Positions 1 to 8,378 of a stretch of DNA of 64,000 nt are shown here, piece after piece. Made by a program: the position numbers and the translations under genes. Position 1 is the stretch's first letter. Each line of letters opens with the position of its first letter. Under the pieces are notes generated by a model. The model was given only the letters and a program-made list of their open reading frames with translations, did no database searches and was not told the DNA's origin. Source of the DNA: Bacteroidota bacterium (GTDB lineage Bacteria > Bacteroidota > Bacteroidia > Cytophagales > Cyclobacteriaceae); assembly GCA_016178785.1 (NCBI GenBank), contig JACOSO010000031.1:62001-126000 (forward strand), written 5' to 3'.

Positions 1-1115
1 TCAATTTTTTGATACTCCTTTTTACAAGTGCCTGGTTCTAACGGGTGTAACTTAATTACCAACTGAAAGTCCGTAAATGAATTCTTCAACAAACTATTTA
101 TAAATACTAAGGATTGATTAAAAAACAGGGAGCCCTGTGTGGCAAAAAGCAAAGTAGGTTTGTCTGAAAATCGAGCTATTGAGTTATTCTCTTTGGGCAA
201 TTCAAATTTGCCAACGTTAATTACCTCATTAGATTGCCAAAAACCCTTTAATAGCAATTGATCTTTGTGAAACTGTCCAAATACCCCCACTTTATCCGCA
301 ATTGGAAGCCGATCTTTAATCGCCAAAAATTTAGGATGCATCTGATACAGCGGATAATATTCATCCATTAGTCCATGCTGAAGCTCCAAAGATTGAATCT
401 GAAGTGACCTTGCAGCGGCCATCGCTCCAGAACTCATGAGATCGTTGGTAATCAGTAATTTTGGCCTAAACAATCTGAATAACAAACTATAGAAAATGTA
501 GTCTACCCAAAAGCCGGAGATGATTTGAATTAATCTAGCTCTAGGTACTGCGAGACCCATGTTTTCTAATTCATTATTAAACAAGGATGAAATATATTCG
601 GCCGATATTCCTGCAAGCCGCTTGGGAACTAAAAGTTTGTGAATGACAATTTTAATAAACTTAAAATCTCCCTCCTTAAAATGCGCCTGTATCTTCGGTT
701 TGATCAAACTTTCATTGGGCAACCCAGGAATTTCGATGTACAGATAATTTTTAACTCCGGATTTTATTATCAGCCCATCAATAATTTGATCGTAAGAAAA
801 TCCGGAAGAATCCTTGACTATTTTATTTAAAGTATGAGTAACTACAATTACACCGTTCTTCTTCGGGAAGAAAAAAAAACAAATCCGAAAGAAAGCTATG
901 AGCGACTTAAACGCTAAACGAAATATTTTTACTTTCTTCCCGTTCTTCTTATTTTCAAATTCATTTGCGTTTAAATAAACCGTATCAAAATACAGGGACG
1001 ACTTTACAATTCGCCAGGCATTCCAATTGCATACATTAATATTTTTGAGTTGGTCAAAATATTTACTTTCAAAATCGTAAAATAACCTTGATACTTGTCC
1101 AGGATGAAATTTCAT
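1..1115 (-). CDS. Capsule-type glycosyltransferase-like protein, 3' end cut by window edge
   Basis: An open frame reads leftwards from an ATG at 1115 to the edge with no stop, giving about 371 residues. It starts 9 bases after the stop of the amidotransferase gene, so it belongs to the same operon. Visible motifs are LELQHGLMDEYYP near the middle and LVIKLHPLEP near the visible end. The HG and KLHP signatures recall capsule polysaccharide and CDP-glycerol transferase-type glycosyltransferases (GT-B fold). No signal peptide is seen; one hydrophobic stretch (SLIAFFRICFFFF) lies near residue 80. It probably transfers a sugar of this cluster to the growing glycan, possibly the legionaminic acid, but donor and acceptor cannot be read from sequence. 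The family call is an inference from short motifs. Confidence 0.6.
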   Translation of the reverse strand, partial: MKFHPGQVSRLFYDFESKYFDQLKNINVCNWNAWRIVKSSLYFDTVYLNANEFENKKNGKKVKIFRLAFKSLIAFFRICFFFFPKKNGVIVVTHTLNKIVKDSSGFSYDQIIDGLIIKSGVKNYLYIEIPGLPNESLIKPKIQAHFKEGDFKFIKIVIHKLLVPKRLAGISAEYISSLFNNELENMGLAVPRARLIQIISGFWVDYIFYSLLFRLFRPKLLITNDLMSSGAMAAARSLQIQSLELQHGLMDEYYPLYQMHPKFLAIKDRLPIADKVGVFGQFHKDQLLLKGFWQSNEVINVGKFELPKENNSIARFSDKPTLLFATQGSLFFNQSLVFINSLLKNSFTDFQLVIKLHPLEPGTCKKEYQKI

Positions 1116-1124
1116 CTATTTAGA

Positions 1125-2357
1125 TTAATCATCCACTCCGTCACCATTCACGGTATGTCTCAACTTCCATCCTCCGTTCTGATTCGCCCACAAGTGGGGC
1201 GAACGAAACTTGTTGGCCAGCTCATGAAAGTGGCCCGGTTCCATTTCAATGTATTCCATGATTTCATTAAAATATTTATCTGGAAATTCGCCATCAAATT
1301 TTTTCACCAAAGCCTGCCCCTCTTCGCGCGTGAGGTGTTGGTTGCGAATTTCCTGTGAAGCATCGTAGGTAGCCCTTCCGATACCAAACTTGATAAACGT
1401 GGTGTAATAATGTAAATCATCTATCTTGTCATCAATGCTGTTGTACTTGCTGTAAGTGCCTTGTGTTCGAAATGGCCTTGCTTTGAAACCGGTATTCTCC
1501 ACGGCATAATAGTAGACTTCCTGGGGTGTCCATCGTAAGTAATAACCTAAGTAGTGTACTTGTATTTTAGCCCGCTCTACTTCTTCTGCCGGGGCAGGCA
1601 GAAAAGCCATCAAATCGGAAAGTACTACATCATATTTTTCCCTCAGCTCTTTAATCGATACCCCGCCCAAATAGAGTTCATCAATATGACTGAACGTGTG
1701 AAATGATTTGTCTCTTAGTGAAGAAGAGTTATCTGCAATTGGATTTCCATACTCCGCCTCATTTTCGCCATAAAAAATCAAGGGGATATCAAAGCGGGTC
1801 GCAATCTTGGGAGCCAGGTTTTTTTGGCCCAAGATAAATGTCTGAAAGGGATGAAAAATATTTTCAATGGAGAGCTTTGTCAACAACTTCATCACTTTTC
1901 CGTTGCGATAAAAGCTAATGTTATCGAACCCAGAGTCCAACCAGTTCTGCCAATTCTTTCTCCCGTAGTCAGTATATAAAATAGGAGGCCAAGTAACCGT
2001 GAGCGGGTTCATTCCATATTTATACTTTAATATGTGAGCTTGAAAGGCGCTGTCCTTTCCCCCGCTTCCGGGAACCAAGCAATCGTAATGGCCGTCCTTT
2101 CGCCTGTACTTATCCAATAGCTGTAGAAGTTCTTCCTCTCTTTTTTTCCAGTCGATGCGCTCCTTAATTTCTGCTGTACGGCACGCATCGCAAATTCCTT
2201 CCTGGTCAATGTTCAGCGTCACTTTTTTGCTTTCGATGGTATGTTTGAATTCTACCGTAGAGGCAGGTCGCTGATTGGACATCACACACTTTTTACAAAA
2301 TTTAACTTCCTGTGGCAGTCCGTACTTTACTTCAAGATCTTTTTTTTGATACGCCAT
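1125..2357 (-). CDS. N-acetyl sugar amidotransferase (WbpG/PseA/PtmG type)
   Basis: 410 residues, usual for the family. The N-terminus has a zinc-type cluster, CKKCVMSNQRP then CDACR, followed by the PP-loop ATP-binding motif PGSGGKDSAFQAHIL near residue 98. These enzymes activate an acetamido carbonyl with ATP and add ammonia, giving an acetamidino group on a nonulosonic or uronic acid sugar. The ammonia comes from a dedicated HisH/HisF pair, and those two genes lie directly upstream, 12 bases away, as in Pseudomonas wbpG-hisH2-hisF2 clusters. With a full legionaminic acid pathway just upstream, the likely substrate is a legionaminic acid derivative. The family call is strong; the exact substrate and the modified carbon are inferred. 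Confidence 0.9.
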   Translation of the reverse strand: MAYQKKDLEVKYGLPQEVKFCKKCVMSNQRPASTVEFKHTIESKKVTLNIDQEGICDACRTAEIKERIDWKKREEELLQLLDKYRRKDGHYDCLVPGSGGKDSAFQAHILKYKYGMNPLTVTWPPILYTDYGRKNWQNWLDSGFDNISFYRNGKVMKLLTKLSIENIFHPFQTFILGQKNLAPKIATRFDIPLIFYGENEAEYGNPIADNSSSLRDKSFHTFSHIDELYLGGVSIKELREKYDVVLSDLMAFLPAPAEEVERAKIQVHYLGYYLRWTPQEVYYYAVENTGFKARPFRTQGTYSKYNSIDDKIDDLHYYTTFIKFGIGRATYDASQEIRNQHLTREEGQALVKKFDGEFPDKYFNEIMEYIEMEPGHFHELANKFRSPHLWANQNGGWKLRHTVNGDGVDD

Positions 2358-2369
2358 ATTGTTGCTCTC

Positions 2370-3014
2370 CTAAATCAGATTATTCATAAGTGCCCACTCC
2401 TTATATATTTTAACGCCCGTTTCAGTACTCTTCTCCGGGTGAAACTGGGTTGCAAAGATATTATCTTTAAAAATAGCTGAGCAATATTCATTGTCACCAT
2501 ATTTTGTAATAGTGAGTGTCACTGCATCATTCACTGGTGCAGCATAGAAAGAGTGAACAAAATACATGTAAGAATTGGCTGGCGTGTTTTTCAGTGGTGT
2601 CTGTAGCCACGGCACTTTAGAAGATGTGATCGTATTCCATCCAATCTGAGGCACCTTAACCGGGCTATCAATTGTCGATCTTAATTTTCTTATCTCGCCC
2701 GAAATTAAGTTCAGGCCTTGTGTATTTCCAAACTCTTCGCTGGAGGTAAATAGCAACTGCATTCCAAGGCAAACGCCCATCAATGGCTTTCCCGAAAGGG
2801 CAAAATCCTGAAGAGATGAAATAAGATCCAATTGCTTTAAGTTATTCATGGCGTCACCAAATGACCCAACTCCGGGAAGAATGACTGCGTCTGCATTTTT
2901 AATGATCTTCTTATCGCCACTTATCTCCACATTCAGACCAACCGACTCGCACGCCAACTTCACGCTGAACAGATTGCCAAGATCGTAGTCGATGATTACT
3001 ACTTTTTTTTTCAT
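2370..3014 (-). CDS. hisH: HisH-like glutaminase subunit of the sugar amidotransferase system
   Basis: Class I glutamine amidotransferase of the HisH family. The N-terminus KVVIIDYDLGN, the nucleophile elbow GVCLGMQLLF and the catalytic ATQFHPEKS are all present, so it should release ammonia from glutamine. I start at the ATG at 3014 (MKKKVVIIDYD), two bases after the hisF-like stop; an ATG at 3029 would add five residues and overlap the previous gene by 13 bases. It sits between a HisF-like gene and an N-acetyl sugar amidotransferase inside a glycan cluster, and no other histidine biosynthesis gene is near. It therefore most likely feeds ammonia to glycan amidination rather than to histidine synthesis. 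Confidence 0.9.
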   Translation of the reverse strand: MKKKVVIIDYDLGNLFSVKLACESVGLNVEISGDKKIIKNADAVILPGVGSFGDAMNNLKQLDLISSLQDFALSGKPLMGVCLGMQLLFTSSEEFGNTQGLNLISGEIRKLRSTIDSPVKVPQIGWNTITSSKVPWLQTPLKNTPANSYMYFVHSFYAAPVNDAVTLTITKYGDNEYCSAIFKDNIFATQFHPEKSTETGVKIYKEWALMNNLI

Positions 3015-3016
3015 CT

Positions 3017-3865
3017 CTAATGCCTGCATTCGTAAAAATTAGAAAGAAGATATTGTTTTATTTCGGTAATGCCCGTAGGATTAATTTTTTGGAATGAACG
3101 ATTACTTTTAAGAAACTCAATGTTACCTTCTGTGCGATGATGCATGGTGTGCTCAATTTTTTTTATGTAGTCATAGTGCAGAACTGAAGCAACTGACAAT
3201 GCATCTGCCTTGCCATCTTTCAATACAGTACCAAAGTCTTTTAAAGTACCAGGTCCACCGTGTGCAATGACAGGAATAGAAACATTTTCAGCAATAAGTT
3301 TAGTCAGTTCAATATTGTAGCCTGTTCCTGTGCCTTCATTATCCACACTTGTTACAATCAGTTCACCAGCGCCCAATTCTTCAACTTTCTTAGCCCACGA
3401 TAAAACCTCAATGCCAGTGTGCTCTCGCCCATTATCAACGTAAGCAAGGTATTTTCCATCTGGTTGTTTAATGGCCTCAATAGCAACAACAATAGTGGAG
3501 CTTCCAAATTTGCGCGAGGCCTCGCGGATGATCGTTGGATTTCTGACTGCAGCCGTATTCAATGAAACTTTGTCTGCACCTGCTCTCAATACCGACTTGA
3601 TGTCATCGATCGTGCGAATTCCTCCCCCGACCGTTAAAGGAATGAATGTTCGTCTTGCTGTTTTAGAAATAATATCATGAAGGCTGTTGCGTTCATATAA
3701 GCTGGCCACTACATCCACATACATGAGTTCATCAGCCCCTTGCTCATAATAATACTGAGCGAAGTCTTCAGGCCTTCCTAGCACTCTCAATCCCTCCAGA
3801 TGTATGCCCTTTACGAGGTTTGGGCCTTTTATATCAAGCCTCGGTATCACCCTTATGTTTACCAT
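3017..3865 (-). CDS. HisF-like acetamidino modification protein (AglZ/HisF2 type)
   Basis: 282 residues, somewhat longer than the roughly 253 of biosynthetic HisF. It is a (beta/alpha)8 barrel with the N-terminal RVIPRLDIKGPNLVKGI, the phosphate-loop region LTVGGGIR and later IPVIAHGGPGT. The first catalytic Asp (in RLDIKG) is kept. The second (in VAIDAK of normal HisF, T. maritima D130) is Glu here: IVVAIEAIKQ. It is transcribed just ahead of the HisH-like gene, with which it should form an ammonia tunnel complex. The pair serves the downstream N-acetyl sugar amidotransferase. The Asp to Glu change and the setting argue against a role in histidine synthesis. Confidence 0.87.
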   Translation of the reverse strand: MVNIRVIPRLDIKGPNLVKGIHLEGLRVLGRPEDFAQYYYEQGADELMYVDVVASLYERNSLHDIISKTARRTFIPLTVGGGIRTIDDIKSVLRAGADKVSLNTAAVRNPTIIREASRKFGSSTIVVAIEAIKQPDGKYLAYVDNGREHTGIEVLSWAKKVEELGAGELIVTSVDNEGTGTGYNIELTKLIAENVSIPVIAHGGPGTLKDFGTVLKDGKADALSVASVLHYDYIKKIEHTMHHRTEGNIEFLKSNRSFQKINPTGITEIKQYLLSNFYECRH

Positions 3866-3888
3866 TTTCTCAAAATTAGTTTGTTACC

Positions 3889-4581
3889 TCAAAGGGGTTT
3901 CAGGTAACCTTTTGAAATTAAAAACTCGCAATATTCAAAATCCAAAGGTGTGTCAATGTCAATCGATTTTATTTCATCCATTTCATATTTCGCTGTCCTG
4001 GAAAATTGTTTCATCGGTTTTTCCTTCAGAGAGTTAACATTTATTATATAAATCGCCCCATTGGCCTGATACACTTTCGGAGCGCTCTGGCGGGTTTCAA
4101 AATTTCCTTCCTTCGATTTTACAAGAAGACCGCCCGTTTCTTCAAACAACACATAGTAAGGATTAGCCTTTGTTTCAAAAACCGACATGACCATATCAAG
4201 GTTTGGATGATAAAGTGATAATGCATTTTTTATATCTTCTGTGCTACGCAGCGGGCTGGTTGGCTGAAGGAGTACAATGGTGTCATAAAATTTATTCTCC
4301 TTCTCATAAAACTTAATTGCATGACGCAACACCTCGTCCATCGGTGCTGTATCAGTTGCCAACTCGGAAAACCTCACAAAAGGGACCCTAACGCCCGCCT
4401 CCTCAGCCACGTTCTTTATTATCGGATCGTCCGTTGATACGCAGATGTTACCGGGAGAGGTCAGCTGAAGTGCAGCCTCAATGGAATAATGAATAAGAGG
4501 CTTTCCATTCAAAGATTTGATATTTTTTCCGGGCAGTCCTTTAGAACCTCCCCTCGCTGGTATGACATAGAGCGTTTCCAT
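3889..4581 (-). CDS. legF: CMP-N,N'-diacetyllegionaminic acid synthase (CMP-nonulosonate cytidylyltransferase)
   Basis: 230 residues, the NeuA/PseF/LegF size. The N-terminus VIPARGGSKGLPGKN is the CTP-binding signature, followed by LLQPTSPLRS and a late DIDTPLDF. The enzyme joins CMP from CTP to a nonulosonic acid, giving the sugar donor used by glycosyltransferases in the cytoplasm. Its start codon shares one base with the stop of the ptmE-like gene, so the genes are translationally coupled. Legionaminic rather than sialic or pseudaminic acid is chosen from the operon: LegB/LegC-type genes and a CBS-guanylyltransferase are present, while no PseB is seen. CMP-Neu5Ac synthase activity cannot be excluded from this sequence alone. 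Confidence 0.88.
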   Translation of the reverse strand: METLYVIPARGGSKGLPGKNIKSLNGKPLIHYSIEAALQLTSPGNICVSTDDPIIKNVAEEAGVRVPFVRFSELATDTAPMDEVLRHAIKFYEKENKFYDTIVLLQPTSPLRSTEDIKNALSLYHPNLDMVMSVFETKANPYYVLFEETGGLLVKSKEGNFETRQSAPKVYQANGAIYIINVNSLKEKPMKQFSRTAKYEMDEIKSIDIDTPLDFEYCEFLISKGYLKPL

Positions 4582-5624
4582 CAGAACTTGATGTGCTTTA
4601 TATCCTCATTGGCCTTAGCATAATCTTCGTGCTTTCCAATGTCAAGCCAATATCCTATCAGCGGATACGATATTACTTTCTGCCCATTTTTAATCAAGTG
4701 CTCCATGAGATCTGTGGCATTGAAAAAACCTGGTGGAATATTTTTGAGCGCTTCTTTTTTGATCAGATATATGCCGGCATTGGAATGATAAGTATAAGTA
4801 GGCTTCTCCTTAAAGCTGACTACATGACCATTTGATGTCTCCAAAACGGCATAAGGCACATTTACATTATAGGGAATGGTTGCTACAGCCAAATCGGAAC
4901 CTGCGGAGAGAAACTCCATGTAAAATTGCTTGTAGTCAATATTAGTTAGCACATCTGAGTTGATCACCAGAATATGATCGTGCCGAAACCCGGATATGTT
5001 GCGAGCCGCCCCAATTGTGCCCAGAGGGGCTTCTTCTTTTATGTATGAAATATTGACTCCCTTATTAGCTCCATCACCAAAGAACCTTTCAATCTGATCA
5101 CCCAAATAGCCGATACAAATCCAAAAATTTTCAGCTCCAAAGTTGATCAGTCGATCGATGTTATGTTCGAGAATAGGTTTTTTTCCTACTGCCAACAGTG
5201 GCTTAGGAACTTTTTCAGTAAGAGGCCTTAGGCGTCTTCCCTCTCCACCGGCCATAATTACTACATCCACCGGCAATACTGTATTGAGAACATTTAAATT
5301 TAAAATTTTCCTGATCCTACCCTGACTGTCAACAGTAGGCAGAAGTTGTATCCCTAAAGCCTTGAATTCTTCGAGAACTGTAAAATCAGAAATTGTTTCA
5401 TCAATAGATTTAAAATTGACTTTCATCACTTTGTCAACAGTATCATGAATCGAGATGTTTTTTAACAAACCTCTCCTAATGTCTCCATCGGTTATTGTGC
5501 CTAACAGTAAATCTGAAATGTCTACAACGAATAAAGTTAAGTCCTCTCCTAATTCATTGAGTTGAAGCAGAGCTTCAGCAATAGTTTTTGAACTGCGAAT
5601 AGTATGTTTTTTTATATCAATCAC
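4581..5624 (-). CDS. ptmE: CBS-domain sugar-1-phosphate guanylyltransferase (PtmE-like)
   Basis: 347 residues. Residues 1-115 look like a CBS pair (TIRSSKTIAEALLQLNE; GTITDGDIRRGLL), and from about 120 a nucleotidyltransferase starts with VVIMAGGEGRRLRPLTEK and PKPLLAVGKKPI, with catalytic-type NSDVL near residue 220. In Campylobacter jejuni the same CBS plus nucleotidyltransferase layout is PtmE, which makes the GDP-glucosamine that leads to legionaminic acid. The gene overlaps its upstream neighbour by four bases. Its presence suggests the pathway runs on GDP-linked rather than UDP-linked sugars. The other C. jejuni GDP-branch enzymes (PtmF, PtmA, PgmL) are not in the window. Confidence 0.83.
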   Translation of the reverse strand: MIDIKKHTIRSSKTIAEALLQLNELGEDLTLFVVDISDLLLGTITDGDIRRGLLKNISIHDTVDKVMKVNFKSIDETISDFTVLEEFKALGIQLLPTVDSQGRIRKILNLNVLNTVLPVDVVIMAGGEGRRLRPLTEKVPKPLLAVGKKPILEHNIDRLINFGAENFWICIGYLGDQIERFFGDGANKGVNISYIKEEAPLGTIGAARNISGFRHDHILVINSDVLTNIDYKQFYMEFLSAGSDLAVATIPYNVNVPYAVLETSNGHVVSFKEKPTYTYHSNAGIYLIKKEALKNIPPGFFNATDLMEHLIKNGQKVISYPLIGYWLDIGKHEDYAKANEDIKHIKF

Positions 5625-6721
5625 TGGATTCCGTTAAGAACGTTCATAATTTTAATAGCCGCGTTACCATCACCATATAGCGTGTTACCTGATGAAGATT
5701 GTATTTCTCTATAAGATTTCACAGCCATAATAATCTCCTGTCTCTTAATTGCACAAGAATAAATGTTTGGGGTCAAAATCCTCCCTTTCTGTCTATCTCC
5801 AAGATTAATGACAAACTTAGGAAAGAATGAGGCTTCAATAAATCCACTTGAAGTATTCCCGACCATCATGAGGCAATGCTTCATACAACTCAAGTAGCCA
5901 ACTGTGCCAAATGACTCTACTACTTTTGCTTGGGGGGTTCGTGAAGCAAATTCATTGATGTTTCGCCTGATCATATTCCCCATAGCATCAGCATTGGGCA
6001 TAGTAAATACAAATTGATACTCCTCGATCTCACTCAGGGCTGCCAGTAACTCACTAATGAAAAATTCATTCTTATCAAGCGAGACTGTTTCCGGATGAAA
6101 TGTGATCAGGATGCTAGGCACCTGAAGATCAATGTTAAAGTTAGTTTTAAATTCTTCGATAGAATAGAGCTTCAAAGCTTTCAAGTTGTCAATACTCAAA
6201 GAGCCAACATTGTAAACATTATTCGCACTGCCTTTTAATTCAATCACTCTTTGCTTGTATGGTTCGGCAGCAGTGAAATGGTATGTGGCCATGTGGGTAA
6301 TGGCATGGCGAAAGATATTATCTATCGCCCCTGTTGTTTCTTCACCTCCATGAATGTGCGCTAATTTAATATTGAAAGGAACCGAACTTGCGCAGGCAGC
6401 GAACATTTCATAACGGTCTCCAAGACAAAATACAAGATCAAACTCTGCATTACTCCACAAAGACGAGAACTTACTCATAGTTTCCCCCATCGAATTGGTG
6501 ATAGCCTCCGGAGTATCATTTTCAGGAAGTGTTTGCAAACTGTGTTTAACAGAAAAGCCATCTTCTTCGATCCTTTTAATTGTATATCCATGTAACTCGG
6601 ACAAGTGCGTACCAAATGCGATTATCTCAAGTGTGAATCGGTTATCTGCCCGCAATGCCTTAAGCAAAGGAAAGTAGATACTGTAATCAGCCCGAGAGCT
6701 TGTTAAAACTCCAATCGTCAT
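5621..6721 (-). CDS. legG: NDP-sugar 2-epimerase, hydrolysing (LegG/NeuC family)
   Basis: 366 residues, typical for hydrolysing 2-epimerases. Family signatures are the N-terminal GVLTSSRADYSIYFPLL, CLGDRYEMFAA, AHIHGGEETTGAIDN and late VGNTSSGFIEA. The enzyme removes the nucleotide from NDP-2,4-diacetamido-2,4,6-trideoxyglucose and inverts C2, giving the 6-deoxy-mannose derivative condensed with phosphoenolpyruvate by LegI. ATGA-type four-base overlaps link it to both neighbours. The substrate (legionaminic branch rather than ManNAc for sialic acid) is inferred from legB, legC and legH upstream. Confidence 0.88.
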   Translation of the reverse strand: MTIGVLTSSRADYSIYFPLLKALRADNRFTLEIIAFGTHLSELHGYTIKRIEEDGFSVKHSLQTLPENDTPEAITNSMGETMSKFSSLWSNAEFDLVFCLGDRYEMFAACASSVPFNIKLAHIHGGEETTGAIDNIFRHAITHMATYHFTAAEPYKQRVIELKGSANNVYNVGSLSIDNLKALKLYSIEEFKTNFNIDLQVPSILITFHPETVSLDKNEFFISELLAALSEIEEYQFVFTMPNADAMGNMIRRNINEFASRTPQAKVVESFGTVGYLSCMKHCLMMVGNTSSGFIEASFFPKFVINLGDRQKGRILTPNIYSCAIKRQEIIMAVKSYREIQSSSGNTLYGDGNAAIKIMNVLNGIQ

Positions 6722-7731
6722 ACTAAGTCTTCCTCCCTTAATTTATGGTCCGCAGCGAGATCCTTATTTACTTTTCTTCCTATTATTTCATCCATCTTCA
6801 TCGGTGATATGCCATCTCCCGGGCGTTTCATTATCAAGTGTTCTTCAAGCAACAACGTACCTGCAGATAGGTTCTTTTTCAAATGAATGCTTTTACGGGC
6901 AACTGCCTTATTCTCTATTTCGGATGGGGATGGCTTTTTAATTCCATCTCCCAAAGCCTGTTCTATATTACGAATAGCGGACACCATCATTTTTAGTTCA
7001 CCCGGCTCTAATGAAGCTTTATGATCAGGGCCCGGCAATGTGCGATCCAAAGTAAAATGTTTTTCGATAACCCGCGCTCCTAAAGCCGCTGCTGCAATAG
7101 GCACTTCGATGCCAAGCGTATGATCGGAATAACCAATTCTTAATCCTGTTTCTTTCTGAATAGATAACATGGCTTTTAAATTAACATCGTGCATAGGTGT
7201 TGGGTATTCTGTGTTACAGTGCATGATGATAATTTTTTCTTTCTCCAAACCTGACTTAAGGAGAACGCTTATTGCGTCATTAATCTCTTTCATAGTGGCC
7301 ATACCTGTAGAGACGTATGCCTCTTGATTGAGTGCTCCGATTTTTCTTAAGTATGGTAAATTAGTCAACTCACCAGAAGGTATTTTCCAAAAGCCAAGAT
7401 TAAGGGATGCCAGAAAATCCAAACTTTCTAAATCAAAGGCTGTAGAGAAAAAAAATATATTATGCCTTTTGCAGTGTTCTATAAGCTCAATATGATCAGC
7501 TTTAGTGAGCTCCAATGCTTTGAGCATTTCATATTGAGATGCCGTTGCATCTTCTTTTTTTTGATAAGCTGCTTTGGGTGCCGATGCAGTTACCAGGTTT
7601 TCTGAAATAAAAGTTTGAAATTTGATAATATCTGCTCCCGCTTCTGCAGCAGCTGCCACTAATTGTTTGGCCCGATCAAGGGAACCGTTGTGATTAACAC
7701 CAGCTTCTGCGATGATAAGTACTTTATCCAT
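6718..7731 (-). CDS. legI: N,N'-diacetyllegionaminate synthase (NeuB family)
   Basis: 337 residues. The N-terminal barrel begins LIIAEAGVNHNGSLDRAK and contains IKFQTF, SDHTLG and EKHFTLDR; the C-terminal antifreeze-like SAF domain starts near residue 280 (RKSIHLKKNLSAGTLL) and ends with IGRKVNKDL. It condenses phosphoenolpyruvate with the six-carbon sugar from LegG to form the nine-carbon acid. The EAGVNHNG form fits the NeuB/LegI group better than the PseI group. Its start shares one base with the stop of the acetyltransferase gene. Confidence 0.9.
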   Translation of the reverse strand: MDKVLIIAEAGVNHNGSLDRAKQLVAAAAEAGADIIKFQTFISENLVTASAPKAAYQKKEDATASQYEMLKALELTKADHIELIEHCKRHNIFFFSTAFDLESLDFLASLNLGFWKIPSGELTNLPYLRKIGALNQEAYVSTGMATMKEINDAISVLLKSGLEKEKIIIMHCNTEYPTPMHDVNLKAMLSIQKETGLRIGYSDHTLGIEVPIAAAALGARVIEKHFTLDRTLPGPDHKASLEPGELKMMVSAIRNIEQALGDGIKKPSPSEIENKAVARKSIHLKKNLSAGTLLLEEHLIMKRPGDGISPMKMDEIIGRKVNKDLAADHKLREEDLV

Positions 7732-8378
7732 CAGCCTTTACTCTTTAAGACTACAGGATTGCCAATATAAAGACCATTAGACTCCAAGTCCTTCATGACA
7801 ACGGAAGAAGCTCCAACTGAAACATGGTGGCCAATAGTTAAATATTGCCTGATCATGGCATTACTACCTATAAAACTATGTTCTCCAATCTGGCAGCCCC
7901 CATTAATAACTGCACCTGTGGATATATGACAATGATCACCTATAACTGAATCGTGCTCAATGATGGAACCCGTATTTACAATCGAGTTTTTTCCAATCCG
8001 AACGCTAACGTTCACGAAAGCATTATGCATAATCACCGTGCCTTCACCTATGAATGAATGTTTGGAGACATAAGCGCTTGGCGAAAAAATTGATGGAAAA
8101 AAGCCACCTAAACTTTTTACAAGATCATAAAGCCGGGTTCTGGTCTCATTCGATTTTATATGACCAACTGTAATAACAAAGTTTCTAAATTCTTTAACTA
8201 GTTTGGGAAGATCAGCATCTGAACCAATAAAGGAATAGCCCACAATATCTTTCCCTACGTTTTCCTGTTTATCAACAATCCCGATAATCTTATACTGATT
8301 TGATTGCTCAATCACATCAATAACTGACGCGCAATGTCCGCCCCCACCTACAAGTACAATATCGTCTTTCGACTTCAT
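7731..8378 (-). CDS. legH: Sugar O/N-acetyltransferase (LegH/NeuD/PglD type)
   Basis: 215 residues. The N-terminal third has a nucleotide-sugar binding start (DIVLVGGGGHCASVIDVIEQ) like NeuD and PglD. The C-terminal part is a left-handed beta-helix of hexapeptide repeats, for example IGEGTVIMHN, IGKNSIVNTG, IGDHCHIST, IGEHSFIGS, with the catalytic-type His in HDSVIGDH. It most likely acetylates the 4-amino group made by LegC using acetyl-CoA. It overlaps legC by four bases. A NeuD-like O-acetyltransferase role is the main alternative. Confidence 0.83.
   Translation of the reverse strand: MKSKDDIVLVGGGGHCASVIDVIEQSNQYKIIGIVDKQENVGKDIVGYSFIGSDADLPKLVKEFRNFVITVGHIKSNETRTRLYDLVKSLGGFFPSIFSPSAYVSKHSFIGEGTVIMHNAFVNVSVRIGKNSIVNTGSIIEHDSVIGDHCHISTGAVINGGCQIGEHSFIGSNAMIRQYLTIGHHVSVGASSVVMKDLESNGLYIGNPVVLKSKG

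Noticed and set aside
2370-3865. Histidine biosynthesis genes hisH and hisF
   Set aside because: No other his genes are adjacent and both sit next to an N-acetyl sugar amidotransferase in a glycan cluster; HisF also has Glu at a catalytic Asp position.
3889-7731. Sialic acid (neuA, neuB, neuC) operon
   Set aside because: LegB, LegC, a CBS-type guanylyltransferase and a LegH-type acetyltransferase in the same run fit legionaminic acid better.
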